The notes below the pieces were generated by a model, which worked only from the letters and a program-made list of their open reading frames with translations, had not been told where the DNA came from and searched no databases. Both the position numbers and the translations under genes were made by a program. Below, one piece after another: positions 14,937 through 23,220 of a DNA stretch of 40,644 nt. This DNA is from JBBDNV01 sp040877415 (lineage in GTDB: Bacteria > Planctomycetota > Planctomycetia > Pirellulales > PALSA-1355). The stretch spans positions 1-40,644 of the forward strand of contig JBBDNV010000017.1 in assembly GCA_040877415.1 (NCBI GenBank), written 5' to 3'. Each line of letters starts with the position of its first letter. Positions within the stretch are counted from its first letter, which is position 1.

Positions 14937-17336
14937 ATGATCCGCAATCCGTCAATATCGGCCGTTTGCTTTGGCGCGCTCGCCGGGTTGCTTTCGCCGT
15001 GTGTCGCGGGCGGTGCCGACGCGGTCACGCTGGCCGGGCTGTCGGGCCGGGTGCACGTCGAAGTCGACAATCACGGCGTCCCGCACGTTTATGCCCAGTC
15101 GTGGACCGACGCGGCGCGGGTGCTCGGCTATTTGCACGCCACGGACCGGCTGTGGCAGATGGACATGTTCCGACGCCAGGCCTCCGGCACGACCGCCGAA
15201 ATCCTGGGCAAGCAGGGGCTCGAAAACGACATCCTCATGCGCCAGCTCGGCACCCGACGCACGTGCGAGCAAATGTGGGCCTCGGGCGATCTGCCGGCCC
15301 TCTTTCGAACCGAATGCGAAGCCTACGCCGCGGGTGTGAATGCCAAAATCGCCGAGCTCGGCGAGAAAAACCTGCCGGCGATGTTCGCCGCGCTCGGCTA
15401 CCGGCCCGAGCCGTGGCAGCCGGTCGATTGCCTGGTGTTTTCCAAGTACATGGGCTGGGACCAGTCGGGCACCGCCGACGACTTGTGGTTCGGCATGATG
15501 GTCGAAAAGCTGGGCGTCGCCGCGGCCGAGGAATTGTGGCCGCTCGAACGTCCTTACGAAGTGCCCACGGTCAAGTCGCAATGGACGCGCCCTGGGAAGA
15601 CGGCCCGCCGTGAGCTGGTGCCGCTCCCGGGCGCGGCCGGCGCTTATGCCGCGGCGCTGGAAAAACTTTCGCGCGTCGAGCTCTTAGGTCGGGGGGGAAG
15701 TTTCGGCAGCAACAACTGGGCGGTCGACGGCACGAAAACCGCCTCGGGCAAGCCGATCTTGTGCAACGATCCGCACCTGGGCTTTCGGCTGCCTTCGATC
15801 TGGTACACGGCCCACGTTTCGGCGGCGGGCAAGAACGTCGCGGGCGTCACGTTTCCCGGCTCGCCGGTTTTCGTGCTGGGGCAAAACGACCACGTCGGCT
15901 GGGGCGTGACCAACATGCAAACCGACGCGGTCGACTATTTTGTCGAAACGGTCGACGAAAACGATCCGCCCCGCTACCGCCACCGCGGCCAGTGGAAGAA
16001 GCTGGAGCGCACGAGCGAAAAAATCCCGGTGCGCGGCGAGTCGGACCACGAGCTTTTGATCGATTCAACCGTGCACGGCCCGATCGTCAGCCGCGCGGGC
16101 GGCCGCACGATCGCCATGCAGTGGACGGGGCTGAAGCCCACGAAGGATACGGTCGCTTTCTGGAAAATTTCGCGCGCGGGGAATCTCGAGGCGTTTCTCG
16201 CCGCCTGCGACGACTTGACCGTGCCCGCCTTGAACATGGTGTATGCCGATGACGCGGGCACGATCGCGATCTACCCGTGCGGCGAGCATCCGCTGCGGCT
16301 CGGCGGACAAGGGCGCATTCCGATGGACGGCGCCACGGGCGAGAACGATTGGGCCGGCTTCGTGCCGCGCCGCGAGCTGCCGCTGGCCGTGAATCCGGCC
16401 GATCATTTCGTCGCCTCGGCCAACGGGCGGCCGCAGCCCTTGGGATATCCGCACTACCTCGGCTGGATGTGGGACCCCAGCTACCGTATCCGCCGCATCA
16501 ACGACATGCTCTCAAAGGCCGAGGGACTCACGGTCGACTCGATGCAGGCCATCCAGCTCGACGCTTACGACAAGGCGGCCGAGCGCTTCGTGCCGGTGCT
16601 GCTGGCGGCCGTGGCCAGCTCCTCGGCGGGCGATCCGCTCGTGAATCGCGCGGCCGAGGAGCTCAAGAAATGGGATTACGTCGGCGACACCGACGCCATC
16701 GCGCCGGCCATTTGGCTGCGCTGGTTCGATCACTATCGCCGCGCGGTGTGGAACGACGAATGGGCCAGCCGCGGCATCGAGCAACCCGGCGGCTCCTGGG
16801 GATTCTCGGGCGACAACAAGCGCGAGCCGATGCTCGAGGTGCTGGAATACATCACGCGCGAGTTTCCCGATTCCGTCTGGTTCGACGACCGCGCGACGCA
16901 GAAGCGCGAAGCGCGCGACGAGATCATGCGCCGCTCGTTCGCGGCGGCGGTCAAGTCGCTGGCCGACGAATTCGGCGACGACCCCGAGAAGTGGCGCTGG
17001 GGCAACCTCAATACGCTGCGCATTGGCGCGCTCTCCGGGCAGCCGGAGCTCGCGCGCACCGGCGGGCCGATCGTGGGCACGAGCTTTACCGTCAATCCGG
17101 GCGGCGACACTGGGCCGGTCGGCGGCGGGGCGTCGTGGCGGCAGATTATCGACCTGGCCGACACGGCCCGCTCCGTGGGCGTCTATCCCGGCGGACAAAG
17201 CGAGAATCCGGCCAGCCCGCTGTACGCCGATCAAATGCCGCTGTGGGCGCACGGCGAATACCTGCCCATCAACATGATCGCGCGCGCGAAGTTGGCGGCC
17301 GAGGCGCGGGCGAAGTCGCTGGAGTTTGCGCCGTAG
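14937..17336 (+). CDS. Exported penicillin acylase-family Ntn hydrolase
   Basis: The 799-residue precursor has a signal peptide (hydrophobic stretch about residues 6-24, ending near CVAGGADA). The penicillin acylase alpha chain with HVEVDNHGVPHVYAQSWTDAARVLGYLHATDRLWQMD follows, then a linker and the beta chain. The beta chain begins at the nucleophile S258 in SFGSNNWAVDG, the usual autoprocessing site. Later signatures include ILCNDPHLGFRLPSIWY and VFVLGQNDHVGWGVTN. Relatives hydrolyse amides such as acyl-homoserine lactones, acylated amino acids or penicillins in the periplasm; the substrate here is unknown. I chose the ATG at 14937 because CCAGGAGAT lies upstream; the frame is open from 14859, but that region overlaps the inverted repeat. 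Confidence 0.92.
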   Translation: MIRNPSISAVCFGALAGLLSPCVAGGADAVTLAGLSGRVHVEVDNHGVPHVYAQSWTDAARVLGYLHATDRLWQMDMFRRQASGTTAEILGKQGLENDILMRQLGTRRTCEQMWASGDLPALFRTECEAYAAGVNAKIAELGEKNLPAMFAALGYRPEPWQPVDCLVFSKYMGWDQSGTADDLWFGMMVEKLGVAAAEELWPLERPYEVPTVKSQWTRPGKTARRELVPLPGAAGAYAAALEKLSRVELLGRGGSFGSNNWAVDGTKTASGKPILCNDPHLGFRLPSIWYTAHVSAAGKNVAGVTFPGSPVFVLGQNDHVGWGVTNMQTDAVDYFVETVDENDPPRYRHRGQWKKLERTSEKIPVRGESDHELLIDSTVHGPIVSRAGGRTIAMQWTGLKPTKDTVAFWKISRAGNLEAFLAACDDLTVPALNMVYADDAGTIAIYPCGEHPLRLGGQGRIPMDGATGENDWAGFVPRRELPLAVNPADHFVASANGRPQPLGYPHYLGWMWDPSYRIRRINDMLSKAEGLTVDSMQAIQLDAYDKAAERFVPVLLAAVASSSAGDPLVNRAAEELKKWDYVGDTDAIAPAIWLRWFDHYRRAVWNDEWASRGIEQPGGSWGFSGDNKREPMLEVLEYITREFPDSVWFDDRATQKREARDEIMRRSFAAAVKSLADEFGDDPEKWRWGNLNTLRIGALSGQPELARTGGPIVGTSFTVNPGGDTGPVGGGASWRQIIDLADTARSVGVYPGGQSENPASPLYADQMPLWAHGEYLPINMIARAKLAAEARAKSLEFAP

Positions 17337-17342
17337 GCAGAT

Positions 17343-17414
17343 ACCAGCCCGAAACGCAAACGAGGGAGCGCCAGAGACCCGCGCGGCGATTTCCCCTCGC
17401 TGGCGCTTCGGGCT
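17343..17414. repeat. Palindromic repeat, CGAAGCGCAAGCGAGG family (copy 2, diverged)
   Basis: The left arm ACCAGCCCGAAACGCAAACG (from 17343) and the right arm CCCTCGCTGGCGCTTCGGGC (17394-17413) are relatives of the palindrome at 7990-8059, with substitutions in each arm. They flank a loop of about 27 bases. It begins only a few bases after the penicillin acylase stop and lies 100 bases before the DUF1501 gene. The position is consistent with an intergenic mobile or structural repeat. Confidence 0.8.
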
Positions 17415-17516
17415 CGTATTGGCGGCTTTTCTTGCACTCCGGGCCCCAAGCGGCTACCTTGGTGGGGTCACCCCGGGCATCGGCCCCGCACTTTTTGCCC
17501 CCACGACGGTGCGACG

Positions 17517-18974
17517 ATGAACCCACGCCACCCGCTAGCGCCAAAGCACCTGCGACTTTCGCGCCGCACGGCCATTCAGGCCGGAGCGGTCGGGCTGTTG
17601 AATCTGGGCATGAACCACGTGGCGGGCTTGCGGGCCATGGCAGCGCCGGGGACGGCCGCCGCGGCGCCCAAGGCGAAGGCGGTTATCTACATCTTCCTTT
17701 CCGGCGGCCTCGCGCAACACGACAGCTTTGACATGAAGCCCGCGGCGCCCGACGGCATTCGCGGCGAATTCAAGCCGATCGCCACGCGCACGCCGGGCGT
17801 CGAGATCTGCGAGCACCTGCCGATGCTGGCCCAGCGCAGCCACTTGTGGGCCCTGGTGCGGTCGATGCACCACGGTTATCCCGAACACTCGACCGGCCAC
17901 CTGCTGATGCTTACCGGCCGGTCGCAAGTGCCGCTGGGTTTCGACCCCTCGCAGCCGAAGCCCGGCGATTGGCCTTCGATGGCGGCGATCGCCCACTCCG
18001 TTTGCGAGCCGCCGAACAACGTGCCGCCGGCGGTCGTGCTGCCGGAGGTTCTGATTCACCGCGAGGGGCGCGTCATTCCCGGACAGTTTGCCGGCGAAAT
18101 GGGGCAAGAGCGCAACCCGATGTTCGTCAGCTACGCGCGCTTTAGCGCCACGGCCTACGGCGCCTGGCCCGAGTATGGGTTTCATCATGCCCAGGGGCGC
18201 GAAAACCCCAAGGACCTCACCTTCGAAGCGCCGAACCTGTCGCTGGCGGCCGACATGGACCCCCAGCGGTTCAACCAGCGGCTCGACTTATTGGCTTCGA
18301 TCGGGCGGCAGACCGAGAAGCTCGAGCGGGCGGCCGAAAACGAATCGTTCGACCGCTACCGGCAAAAGGCGGTCTCGCTGTTGGCCGATCGCCAAACGCA
18401 AGCCGCGTTCCGCGTCGATCGGGCCGATCCGGGGCTTTTGGATCGCTACGGCCGCAATACCTTCGGCTGGTCGCTCTTGATCGCCCGGCAACTGGTGGAA
18501 GCCGGCGTGAGCATGGTGCAAGTGAACCTCGGCAACAACGAAACGTGGGACACCCACGGCAACGCCTTTCCGCACCTGAAGGATTTTCTCTTCCCGCCCA
18601 CCGATCGGGCCGTTTCGGCGCTGTTGGACGACTTACAGGATCGCGGGCTATTGGAGTCGACCTTGATCGTGATGGCCGGCGAAATGGGGCGCACGCCCAA
18701 GATTTCGCTGCTGCCGGAGCATTACGCCAAGCCGGGCCGCGACCACTGGGGCACGCAAACGGTGTTCTTTGCCGGCGGCGGCGTGGCCGGCGGCACCGTG
18801 ATCGGCTCGACCGACAAGAACGGCGCGTTTCCGGCCGCCAATCCCCAGAAGCCCGACAACATGGCGGCCACGATCTACCAGGCGCTGGGCATTCCCCGCG
18901 AGCTGGCCTGGCACGACCACCAGAACCGCCCGCACTTCGTTTATCATGCCGATCCGATTCCTGGGTTGACGTGA
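17517..18974 (+). CDS. Tat-exported DUF1501 protein
   Basis: The 485-residue product starts with a twin-arginine signal (SRRTAIQAGAVGLLNLG, near residues 15-31) and then shows the DUF1501 pattern: KAVIYIFLSGGLAQHDSFDMKP, WALVRSMHHGYPEHSTGHLLMLTG, GVSMVQVNLGNNETWDTHGN and VMAGEMGRTPKI, ending near PGRDHWGTQTVFFAGGGV. DUF1501 has an alkaline-phosphatase or sulfatase-like fold, and members are abundant in planctomycetes, often beside DUF1549/DUF1553 cytochrome-like genes. No such partner adjoins this copy. The His and Asp residues of the conserved motifs are present, so it may be active as a hydrolase, but the substrate is unknown. Confidence 0.93.
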   Translation: MNPRHPLAPKHLRLSRRTAIQAGAVGLLNLGMNHVAGLRAMAAPGTAAAAPKAKAVIYIFLSGGLAQHDSFDMKPAAPDGIRGEFKPIATRTPGVEICEHLPMLAQRSHLWALVRSMHHGYPEHSTGHLLMLTGRSQVPLGFDPSQPKPGDWPSMAAIAHSVCEPPNNVPPAVVLPEVLIHREGRVIPGQFAGEMGQERNPMFVSYARFSATAYGAWPEYGFHHAQGRENPKDLTFEAPNLSLAADMDPQRFNQRLDLLASIGRQTEKLERAAENESFDRYRQKAVSLLADRQTQAAFRVDRADPGLLDRYGRNTFGWSLLIARQLVEAGVSMVQVNLGNNETWDTHGNAFPHLKDFLFPPTDRAVSALLDDLQDRGLLESTLIVMAGEMGRTPKISLLPEHYAKPGRDHWGTQTVFFAGGGVAGGTVIGSTDKNGAFPAANPQKPDNMAATIYQALGIPRELAWHDHQNRPHFVYHADPIPGLT

Positions 18975-18990
18975 ATTTCGCTTTTCACAG

Positions 18991-19016
18991 CATGCTCACA
19001 CTGGAATGTGAGCATG
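18991..19016. terminator. CATGCTCACA hairpin after the DUF1501 gene
   Basis: The arms CATGCTCACA (18991-19000) and TGTGAGCATG (19007-19016) are perfect reverse complements around the loop CTGGAA, 17 bases after the DUF1501 stop. There is no T-run, so intrinsic termination is uncertain. The same arm word returns in a hairpin at 24042-24065. Confidence 0.5.
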
Positions 19017-19060
19017 GCATCCCGGCGAACCCACTCGAACGATTTGTTATTGCGCAAAGA

Positions 19061-19138
19061 ATCCCCCGGCAAAGCCGGGGGCTAACCCGTTCGTACCGGT
19101 TGCCACTCCATCCATAGCCCCCGGCTTTGCCGGGGGAT
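19061..19138. repeat. Nested palindrome with 24-bp perfect inverted ends
   Basis: The arms 19061-19084 and 19115-19138 are exact 24-base reverse complements, separated by 30 bases. Each arm is itself a hairpin, CCCCCGGCAAAGCCGGGGG, so the element can fold as two small hairpins or one long one. It lies between the convergent ends of the DUF1501 gene and the small gene at 19147, where it may act as a two-way transcription stop. Such structure is typical of REP- or MITE-like repeats. Confidence 0.85.
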
Positions 19139-19146
19139 CGGAGTCA

Positions 19147-19383
19147 TTACAACACCGCATCGTAGCACGTGCGGTTGGAGTTGCACGAGCGGCGGTCGAC
19201 CACCGCGCTGTCGGGGCCGAGGATGTGCAGGGTCTGGTTGCACCAGCAGTGGCCGCTGCCTGTCTCTTCCATTTCCGGCGGCGGCTCCATCTGGCCGGCC
19301 ATGTAAATGGCCTTCGAGCGCAAGTGCCGGCAAACGGGCTGCAACGGCCCGGTCGGTTCGTCAAAGGTGCGGGAATAGGGCAT
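19147..19383 (-). CDS. Small cysteine-containing protein, unknown function
   Basis: This 78-residue protein carries cysteines in VCRHLRSKAIYM, GHCWCNQTLH and RRSCNSNRTCYDAVL, a spread that could bind a metal. I do not recognise a family. It is supported as a real gene by an upstream AGGGA about 8 bases before the ATG, by its position in a gap that is otherwise non-coding, and by a composition unlike a random frame. It lies 54 bases after the FAD subunit stop on the same strand and may be the last gene of that operon. A TTTAGCCCGGAG-type repeat copy (reverse orientation) occupies much of the gap between them. Confidence 0.6.
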   Translation of the reverse strand: MPYSRTFDEPTGPLQPVCRHLRSKAIYMAGQMEPPPEMEETGSGHCWCNQTLHILGPDSAVVDRRSCNSNRTCYDAVL

Positions 19384-19437
19384 GATTAAAGTCCCTGTAA
19401 ACGCCCGGAGCGATGCTCCTGGGGCTAAACGGTGTTG

Positions 19438-20427
19438 CTAAAATCCTCCGGTTTCCAGGCCGGCGGCCAACAACAGCGATCGTTTGACCGCCACCTTGGC
19501 CAGTTGCACCTTGTAGTCGTTGTGCGCAAGCGGCGTGGCGACGCTCGCGGCCGCCTCGCCGGCGGCTTCGGCCGACTCGTAGGTGACCGGCCGGCCGACA
19601 ATCGCTTCGCTCGCTTCGCGCGAAATCCAGGGCGTGGGGGCCACCTGGCCCAGCACGATCCGCGCTTCGACCACGGCGCCCGCGTGCGTGAGAATCGAAG
19701 CGGCCGCCGCCACCAGCGGATAATCCGGCCCCGCGCCGTGCTGCACTTCATACGAAGCGCTCGTGCGGCCTTCCGGGTGCGGCAGGATGACTTGCGCCAC
19801 GATCTGGTTGGGCTCGAGCAGGTGCTCGCGCTGGTGCTCGCTCTTGGGCGTGCGGAAAAACGCTTCCAAGGGCATCAACGTCTCGTCGTCCTCGCCCGGA
19901 CCGATCACGCGCACCCGGGCGTCCAGCGCGATCAAGGCGGGCGCCAATCGCGACGGGCAAACGAATTTCGCCGCTCCCGAGTTGCCGAAAATCGCGTGAT
20001 AGCGATTGTCTCCCTCGACCACGTCCTTCCCCCGATGCGCGAGCAGCCCCTGGCCGGCACGGAAATACCAGCAGCGCGGCCGTTGGCAGAGCTCTCCGCC
20101 CAGCGTGCCTTGCGATCGGAGCTGCAGGCTGCCGAGCGCGCTTATGGCTTGCCGCACGGCGGGAAAAAACTCCGAGACCGGGTTGTCGAGCAGATCTTCG
20201 AGCGTCACCATCGCGCCGATGCGGACGCTCGTCGAGTCGGCTTCGATCGAACGCAGCGAATCGACGCGCGACAGGCTCACCACGCGATCGGGCGTGACGA
20301 TCATTTTTTTCATCAGGCCGACCAGGTCGGTCCCGCCGGCCAGCACTTCGGTTTTGCCCCGTTCGGCGGCGAGGAGCTCTAAAACCTCCCGCTCGGTACG
20401 CGGCGCGGCATATTCAAAGGCTTTCAT
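19438..20427 (-). CDS. FAD-binding subunit of a xanthine dehydrogenase-family molybdenum hydroxylase
   Basis: The 329-residue product is a CoxM/XdhB-type FAD subunit. It has MKAFEYAAPRTEREVLELLA at the N-terminus, the FAD pyrophosphate loop VLAGGTDLVGLMKK and the second flavin-binding segment LRSQGTLGGELCQRPRCWYF, followed by the domain ending in a CoxM C-terminal fold. It passes electrons from the iron-sulfur subunit to an acceptor. The stretch after RCWYFR has no further cysteines (LLAHRGKDVVEGDN), so the extra [4Fe-4S] cluster known from PaoB/HcrB-type subunits is not indicated. I chose the ATG at 20427, which overlaps the large-subunit stop by one base (TGATG) and has GAGGAG upstream. The open frame continues to 20964 but that part is a shadow of the large subunit. 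Confidence 0.93.
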   Translation of the reverse strand: MKAFEYAAPRTEREVLELLAAERGKTEVLAGGTDLVGLMKKMIVTPDRVVSLSRVDSLRSIEADSTSVRIGAMVTLEDLLDNPVSEFFPAVRQAISALGSLQLRSQGTLGGELCQRPRCWYFRAGQGLLAHRGKDVVEGDNRYHAIFGNSGAAKFVCPSRLAPALIALDARVRVIGPGEDDETLMPLEAFFRTPKSEHQREHLLEPNQIVAQVILPHPEGRTSASYEVQHGAGPDYPLVAAAASILTHAGAVVEARIVLGQVAPTPWISREASEAIVGRPVTYESAEAAGEAAASVATPLAHNDYKVQLAKVAVKRSLLLAAGLETGGF

Positions 20428-22622
20428 CAGGCACTCCTCGTTTTCAAAGTGTCGAGAACCCGCTTGGGAGTCATGGGCAAGATCGGCACGCGCACGCCCA
20501 GCGCGTTCGCGACGGCGTTGGAAATCGCCGCGCCGGGACTGATCACCGGCGGTTCGCCGAGGCCAACGACGCCGCGGGCCCGTTCGCTGTCGGGCTCGTA
20601 GATTTCCACGACCAACTGGCCGATGTCCCCCAGCCGCGGCAGGCGGTAATCGGCAATCTCGGCGTTGAGGAACGCCCCGCTCTTGCGGTCCATGATGCGC
20701 TCCTCGAACAGGGCATAGGCAATGCCCATGACGAGCGCGCCGTAGATTTGGCTTTCGGCCGTCTTGCGATTGACGACCAGTCCCATGTCTTGCACGGCGA
20801 CCATTTTTTTCATCTTCACCACGCCCGTTTCGCGGTCGACGTCGACTTCGGCCATCTGAACGCCGGCCACGCCGGAACCGGAAAGCTTGGAATTGCGGCC
20901 GGGGGCTCCGCGGCCTTGCACCTCCAACGGGGTCATCCCCAGCAGACTGCAAGCGTCGTTCCAACTGAGGCTTTTTTGGGGGTTGTTCTTGTCGGCGATG
21001 CGGCCGTTCTTGGCGACCAGGGCGTCCGAGGCGACGCCCAGCTTCTGGCCGACCTTTTCAAACAGCTTCGCCAGGGCGTCGAGCCCGGTGCGGCGGCTCG
21101 ATTCCGACACGCCGCCCACGGTGGTGCTTCCGCCCGAAGGGCCGCTGGTCGGATATTTCGAGTTGCCGATATTGACCTTGATCGCGCCCACCGGCAGTCC
21201 CAAGGTTTCGGCCAAAACGACGGCGATCACGGTGCGGGTGCCGGTGCCCAGGTCCTGGCTGGCCAGAAACGCTTCGACGCCGCCGTCGGGATGGATTTTG
21301 ACCAGGCAGCTCGAAGGGTGTCCGCCGCCGCCCCAGGTGTGAATGGCCATTCCCAGGCCGGAGACGATCGAACCGTTTTTGGGTCCCTTGCCGTGCGGGT
21401 GCCACTTGGACTTCCAATCCATGAGCCCCTCGGCGATCTTCATTTCCTCGGCATAGACGGCCGCGCGATCCTTGTCGGCCACGTTGGCCAGGTTGCGCAG
21501 GAAGACGTCGTAGCTGTTCATGCCCAGCTTGGCGGCGACGTCGTCGATCGCCGTTTGCGACAAGGCGCATCCCTGCGGATGGTTGGGCGCGCGCCAGGCG
21601 CGAGCCGGCGCGGCGTTGATCTTGACGTTCGTGACGCGGCGCCGGTAGTTGGGCGGCACGATCACGTAGGGCACAACCGACTGGTTGACCCCGCCGCCGC
21701 CGAAACCGCCGGCCGTCCAATGGTGCGAATCCCAAATGGTGATCACGCCCTCGGAATTGGCGCCGACCTTGACGTCGACAAAGCCCGAGGGGCGCGAGCC
21801 GGCGTTCTTCAGCTCCAGGTCGCGGTCGAGCATCAGCTTGACCGGGCGGCCCAGCTCCTTGGAAAGCGTGGCGGCCATCGAGTCCCAGCGGTCGACGGCG
21901 AACTTGCTGCCGAATCCGCCGCCGATGTAGTCGCAATGCACCGTCACGTCGTCGGCCGTAATTTTCAGTGGCGAGGCGAACTGCCCGGCCGTGCCGGAGA
22001 CGTTTTGCGTGGACAGATGGGCGGTCAACTTGCCGTCTTTCCAGTCGCAGGTGGAGCCGTGGGGCTCGAGGCACATGTGCGTGATGGCCTGGATGCCGTA
22101 GCGGCCCTCGACCACGGCGGCGGCTTCTCGAAAGAGCCGCTCGATTTCCTTCTCCTCGAAATCGGGGTCGTCGCCCTTTGGCTCTTTTGCCAACTGCACC
22201 TTGCCGCCCGCTTTTTCGGCGCGGCCGGCCGATTCGGCGGCTTCGACGTTTTCGTCGTCGACGAACACGTCGAGCGCTTCGTAATCGGCCTTGATGGCGG
22301 CCAGGCCTTCGGCCACGGCGCCCTCGGTTTGGCCGACCACAACGGCCACCGGATCGCCCTGCCACTGGATTTCGTCGCCGACGTTTTTCATGGCCCGCGC
22401 GGCAACCACGCCCTTGACGTTTTCGGCGGGGCCCAGATCGAGCGACTTCAGCTTCGAGTGCGCGAGCGGGCAGCCCAGAACCCGGGCGATGAGCACTTTG
22501 TCAGGATTGATGTCGTAGCTGTATTTCGCCGTGCCGGTGCACTTAGCCGCGCCGTCCACCTTGTCGTGGCGGCCGCCGAGCACGGAGACGTCTTTTTTAT
22601 CGGGCCAAACGTATTCAACCAT
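20427..22622 (-). CDS. Molybdopterin-binding catalytic subunit, xanthine dehydrogenase family
   Basis: The 731-residue product is the large subunit of a molybdenum hydroxylase. An N-terminal a/b hammerhead domain is followed by cofactor-binding motifs VHCDYIGGGFGSKF, RAWRAPNHPQGCALSQTAID, LASQDLGTGTRTVIAVVLAE and SGPSGGSTTVGGVSESS. The catalytic glutamate lies near the C-terminus in VGLGEPPVISP (E690). The substrate is probably an aldehyde or N-heterocycle, but this cannot be read from sequence. The start at 22622 overlaps the iron-sulfur gene by 8 bases and has AAAGGAG upstream. No Tat signal is present on this subunit; if the complex is exported, it would travel with the small subunit, as in the E. 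coli PaoABC aldehyde oxidoreductase. Confidence 0.94.
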   Translation of the reverse strand: MVEYVWPDKKDVSVLGGRHDKVDGAAKCTGTAKYSYDINPDKVLIARVLGCPLAHSKLKSLDLGPAENVKGVVAARAMKNVGDEIQWQGDPVAVVVGQTEGAVAEGLAAIKADYEALDVFVDDENVEAAESAGRAEKAGGKVQLAKEPKGDDPDFEEKEIERLFREAAAVVEGRYGIQAITHMCLEPHGSTCDWKDGKLTAHLSTQNVSGTAGQFASPLKITADDVTVHCDYIGGGFGSKFAVDRWDSMAATLSKELGRPVKLMLDRDLELKNAGSRPSGFVDVKVGANSEGVITIWDSHHWTAGGFGGGGVNQSVVPYVIVPPNYRRRVTNVKINAAPARAWRAPNHPQGCALSQTAIDDVAAKLGMNSYDVFLRNLANVADKDRAAVYAEEMKIAEGLMDWKSKWHPHGKGPKNGSIVSGLGMAIHTWGGGGHPSSCLVKIHPDGGVEAFLASQDLGTGTRTVIAVVLAETLGLPVGAIKVNIGNSKYPTSGPSGGSTTVGGVSESSRRTGLDALAKLFEKVGQKLGVASDALVAKNGRIADKNNPQKSLSWNDACSLLGMTPLEVQGRGAPGRNSKLSGSGVAGVQMAEVDVDRETGVVKMKKMVAVQDMGLVVNRKTAESQIYGALVMGIAYALFEERIMDRKSGAFLNAEIADYRLPRLGDIGQLVVEIYEPDSERARGVVGLGEPPVISPGAAISNAVANALGVRVPILPMTPKRVLDTLKTRSA

Positions 22623-23220
22623 TTCCAGCTCCTTTCAGAACGTCGAGGACCGCCGGAATGATCTCGGCGTACGTGCCGCAGCGGCACAGGTTGCCGTTCA
22701 ATCCCTGCCGAATCTCCGCCTCGGTGGCTTTTGGATGTTTGGTGACAAACGCCTTGACCGCCATCACGAAGCCCGGCGTGCAGAAGCCGCACTGCGAGGC
22801 GTCGTGATCGACGAAGGCCGCGGGCACCGGATCGCCCTCCAGACTTTCGGCCGTCTGGATCGGCTTGCCGACGCACTCGATGGCCAGGACCGTATTGGCG
22901 CTCGCGGGCTTGCCGCCGACGAAGACCGTGCTGCCGCCGCTGGAGCCGTCGACGCTGATCGGCTTGGCCCCGGTCAGGTTCAGTCCGTAGCGCAGCGCCT
23001 CCAAGAGCGTGGTGCGCGGCTCGACTTCGACCTTTTGCGGCTTGCCGTTGACGGTAAGCGTGATCGTGGTCATGCCGGATACGACGGACGTCGCTTGCTC
23101 CTCGGCGGCCAGGCCCTGCGCGCCCGTGATGGCCGTGGCGGCGGCGGCTCCGGAGCCCTTGAGAAATGCGCGGCGGCTGAAGCCCTGTTTGCCGTGCGCT
23201 CGTTGCTCGGGCTTGTTCAT
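22615..23220 (-). CDS. Iron-sulfur subunit of the molybdenum hydroxylase, with the first cluster site lost
   Basis: The 201-residue product has a Tat signal (SRRAFLKGSGAAAATAITGA, R16-R17), then the ferredoxin-like and [2Fe-2S]-binding helical domains of the CoxS/XdhC type. In the helical domain the ligands are intact: C144 and C147 (CGFCTPG) and C179 and C181 (NLCRCGTY). In the ferredoxin-like domain the normal CxxxxCxxC...C set is replaced. The segment ISVDGSSGGSTVF puts Ser at 89, 94 and 97, and Asn109 (ASANTVLAIE) stands where the fourth Cys belongs. The reading frame is clean, so this is not a sequencing frameshift. I chose the ATG at 23220 because it gives a proper Tat signal; the frame extends to 23394 into repeat DNA. 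It is the first gene of a three-gene operon. Confidence 0.92.
   Translation of the reverse strand: MNKPEQRAHGKQGFSRRAFLKGSGAAAATAITGAQGLAAEEQATSVVSGMTTITLTVNGKPQKVEVEPRTTLLEALRYGLNLTGAKPISVDGSSGGSTVFVGGKPASANTVLAIECVGKPIQTAESLEGDPVPAAFVDHDASQCGFCTPGFVMAVKAFVTKHPKATEAEIRQGLNGNLCRCGTYAEIIPAVLDVLKGAGNG

Noticed and set aside
20428..20964. Upstream extension of the FAD subunit frame
   Set aside because: This part lies in the large-subunit gene; the protein start at 20427 with its own GAGGAG site matches the family.
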